Part shown: in pieces, positions 61,801 through 64,000 of the stretch
Layout: the number at the start of each line of letters is the position of its first letter
Numbering within the stretch: position 1 is the stretch's first letter
From: Rhabdornis inornatus
Taxonomy: Eukaryota; Chordata; Aves; Passeriformes; Rhabdornithidae
Length of the DNA stretch: 64,000 bases
Assembly (NCBI GenBank): GCA_013397075.1
Contig: VWZS01003490.1
Span: 920,134 to 984,133, forward strand
Reading direction: 5' to 3'
Translations under genes and position numbers: made by a program
Notes under the pieces: model-generated
Seen by the model: only the letters and a program-made list of their open reading frames with translations
What the model was told of the DNA's origin: nothing
The model's database searches: none

Positions 61801-64000
61801 TAAATTAATCTGATTTACAGCTGTGCATATACACAATTGATTCAAGTTTATATTCAGCCTTTGGAAGCAGCATATATTTGTTAACACCTTTGTTGTAATG
61901 CAAATTATACTTGGTTTGGCTTCTGAAACGGTGAACAAAGACTCTTGTGGATTCAGAAATTTTAACTCCTTGTTGTGCAGTTTACAATTTAGTGTGTTGG
62001 AAAATTATTAGTCAATTTACCTGAAAGAGTTCTGGCTGATATATATAACCTCTAATGGTAGAATTTTGTGTTTATACTATAAAGCACTCGAGATTGCAGA
62101 TCTTCATTACAAAGACGGTGTTCATTAGGCTGTTTCATAAAACTATGCTTAGCTAAAGGACTTTCATGATTTAAAGTTATTCAGCAAAGCCAATATCATT
62201 ACTTTCATCTATTAGAGGAATGTAGGGATTACCAGAAAAATAATTTGTAAGAGGAAAGAATTTATACAATTAAAGAATTAACTTCATTAAGAAATTATTG
62301 AATTCTAGTTAAAGAAAATTTTGCCTGCTGTTTAAGAAATGAGTTTCCTGCTAGTAAAAACATCCTACAGAAAATTATTTGTATTTAGCAAATGACAACC
62401 AAGTAATGACTGAAACAGTTTTTCAAAGACAATTGCATAGAACATTTATTAGGTCGCTATTTATTCCCAGTGGACAGAACCAGTATTCTCTTGTTCACTG
62501 TCTGCAAGTCTGAAGGTAGAGCTAATCAAGACTGGTCTCAGTTCCTCCTCCCATATCATGGCTATGGCTATGATGCTCTCTGGGACTTGGCCACTCCCTC
62601 TTGCTTTTCTTGCAACTCACTCTCTCCTCTGCCCAGTTTACAGCCTGTTAAAGGCAGTGGTGTGTGAAGACCCACCAGGATGTATCCAACAGGATATATT
62701 TTAGGAGCTATACTGCATATTGGTGTAATGCCTTCAGGTTAGGAGCCTGGTTATAGAAGTGATTCATACGACTGAGACAAAGCATATTGAATAGGGACAG
62801 TTGGATTCCCAGGATTCAATTTGCAACAATCCAGTGGGCTGTAGGAGCACCTAAATCAAGAAATAGGATTTCTTCTGGTGTCCTGTTTCTTGCTTTTAAA
62901 AGAAGTATTATTCTTGGCTGTATTTCCACAACACTGTTTTATTACACATTGCTTTTAATTTGTAGAAGTGTAGAAGGTCTGAGTCATAAATACCTGATGC
63001 AGATAAGCACTTCTGGGAAGTTTAAAAAAGGTCTGTAAAAAGAAGTTAAACCCTTGTTTTCCCAAGTATTTACAGATATTTCCTACTCCTCCCCTACTTA
63101 TTCTGGCAGGTAGGAATGACATTGTAATTTTCATTACTATAAAATCCTCACAGACTAGTAGCTTTTCAGAACATTCATTATATTTTGTACACAGTTCATA
63201 TGTTGTACTCAATCTCATTAAACTCACTGTTGTGTATGAATGTGAGGCACTTGGACAGGCAGCTCAGAGTAGTTGTGGATGTTCCGTCTGTCAAATTATT
63301 TAACCAAATAAATATAATCTATATATTCTGAATCACTGTGCCTATCTGTTATAGTGTCTAGCTTTTTATTAATTCAAAATTCAGAGAATCCAATGCCACT
63401 GAACTCCAACTCAGAAAATAGAACGTTTCATCAGCAACTAATGCAATGACTCAAATCCATAGCAATGTAGATTCCCGTTTGGTTTTGTCAGCAATTTTAA
63501 ATTAAATCCTATTTGTGAGGGATTTAAAACTTGGTGATAAAGGCTAAGGCCATAACTTGGCTTAGACCGAGATTATAGTGTGATAATTGTTTCAAGGTGT
63601 AAGAATACTAAATATATAGAGGTGATAACTTTTTTAAGGTGTAGAAATACCAAATATATACAATCTGATTTTATATACATATATACACTTATATTTGTTG
63701 CTCTTACTGGAGAGGAGAAGTATAAGGGGGAGAAAATTGCTGTCTGGTTTAATTTAGCTGTAGAAGGACATTACAAATCATAAGAGAATTTTTTACTAAT
63801 TTTTGCTATTTCTACTGCTGACTTATTTTGTGTTTATTTTTTCAGTTCCATGTCATTTGGAAACAGCAGAATGAAAGACTGATATCAGAATGGACTAGAA
63901 AAACAAAATAATTTTTCTTAGGATTTTAATGAGTCACTTTCCAAATTTTCCATTAAAAATAATTTTGTGGTAATTCTCAGAGTCAAACCTGATGAGACTT
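52835..64000. other. Intergenic, no gene recognised
   Basis: AT-rich, with a GC-richer patch at about 53,640-53,840 of unknown nature and a 42-base tandem duplication near the right edge. No exon of SCIN, the expected upstream neighbour, was recognised. Confidence 0.55.
63580..63661. repeat. Two-copy tandem repeat, 42-base period
   Basis: GTGATAATTGTTTCAAGGTG at 63,580 and GTGATAACTTTTTTAAGGTG at 63,622 begin two similar units, both ending near AAATATATA. A simple diverged duplication. Confidence 0.85.

Noticed and set aside
1..64000. CRISPR array, prokaryotic operon, tRNA or rRNA genes
   Set aside because: None seen. The intron structure and CR1/ERVL repeats place the window in a bird nuclear genome.

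Overview
The window is vertebrate nuclear DNA, almost certainly from a bird. It holds long AT-rich introns with GT-AG splice sites and several CR1 LINE fragments, some ending in the ATTCTATGATTCT-type tail. It also holds a solo ERVL-type LTR of the kind common in passerine and other neoavian genomes. There is no operon-like or densely coding organisation.

Left part (about 1-29,170): one gene on the minus strand, VWDE (von Willebrand factor D and EGF domain-containing protein), a secreted multidomain protein. I could trace 22 exons by eye from splice sites, reading frame and domain content. All phases agree from exon to exon, giving about 1,562 codons from exon 2 to exon 22. The order is: signal-peptide exon (mostly lost in a 47-base assembly gap), a D8C module with eight cysteines as in uromodulin/GP2/OIT3, an Ig-like/VWDE-specific stretch, a VWD domain, a long linker ending in an EGF module, an IPT-like region, a cadherin/dystroglycan-like module, and then a series of EGF modules. 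These include a calcium-binding-type one and tenascin-type ones, with a long Ser/Thr-rich linker inserted. The gene runs off the left edge, so the 3' end is not in view. A GC-rich, CpG-rich island surrounds exon 1.

Right part (about 29,420-64,000): roughly 34 kb upstream of VWDE with no gene that I recognise. It carries CR1 fragments, the solo LTR with a matching 5-base target-site duplication (41,233-42,207), small tandem repeats and a few unremarkable ORFs. In human the gene upstream of VWDE is SCIN. No SCIN exon is visible here, so if synteny holds it lies beyond the right edge.

I found no new biological system. The points most worth a second look are the gap over exon 1, a furin-like RGKR site in the post-VWD linker, loss of the first cysteine of the classical CGLCG motif in the VWD domain, the TSD-bounded solo LTR upstream of the gene, and a 28-base near-perfect palindrome in an atypical block of intron 5.
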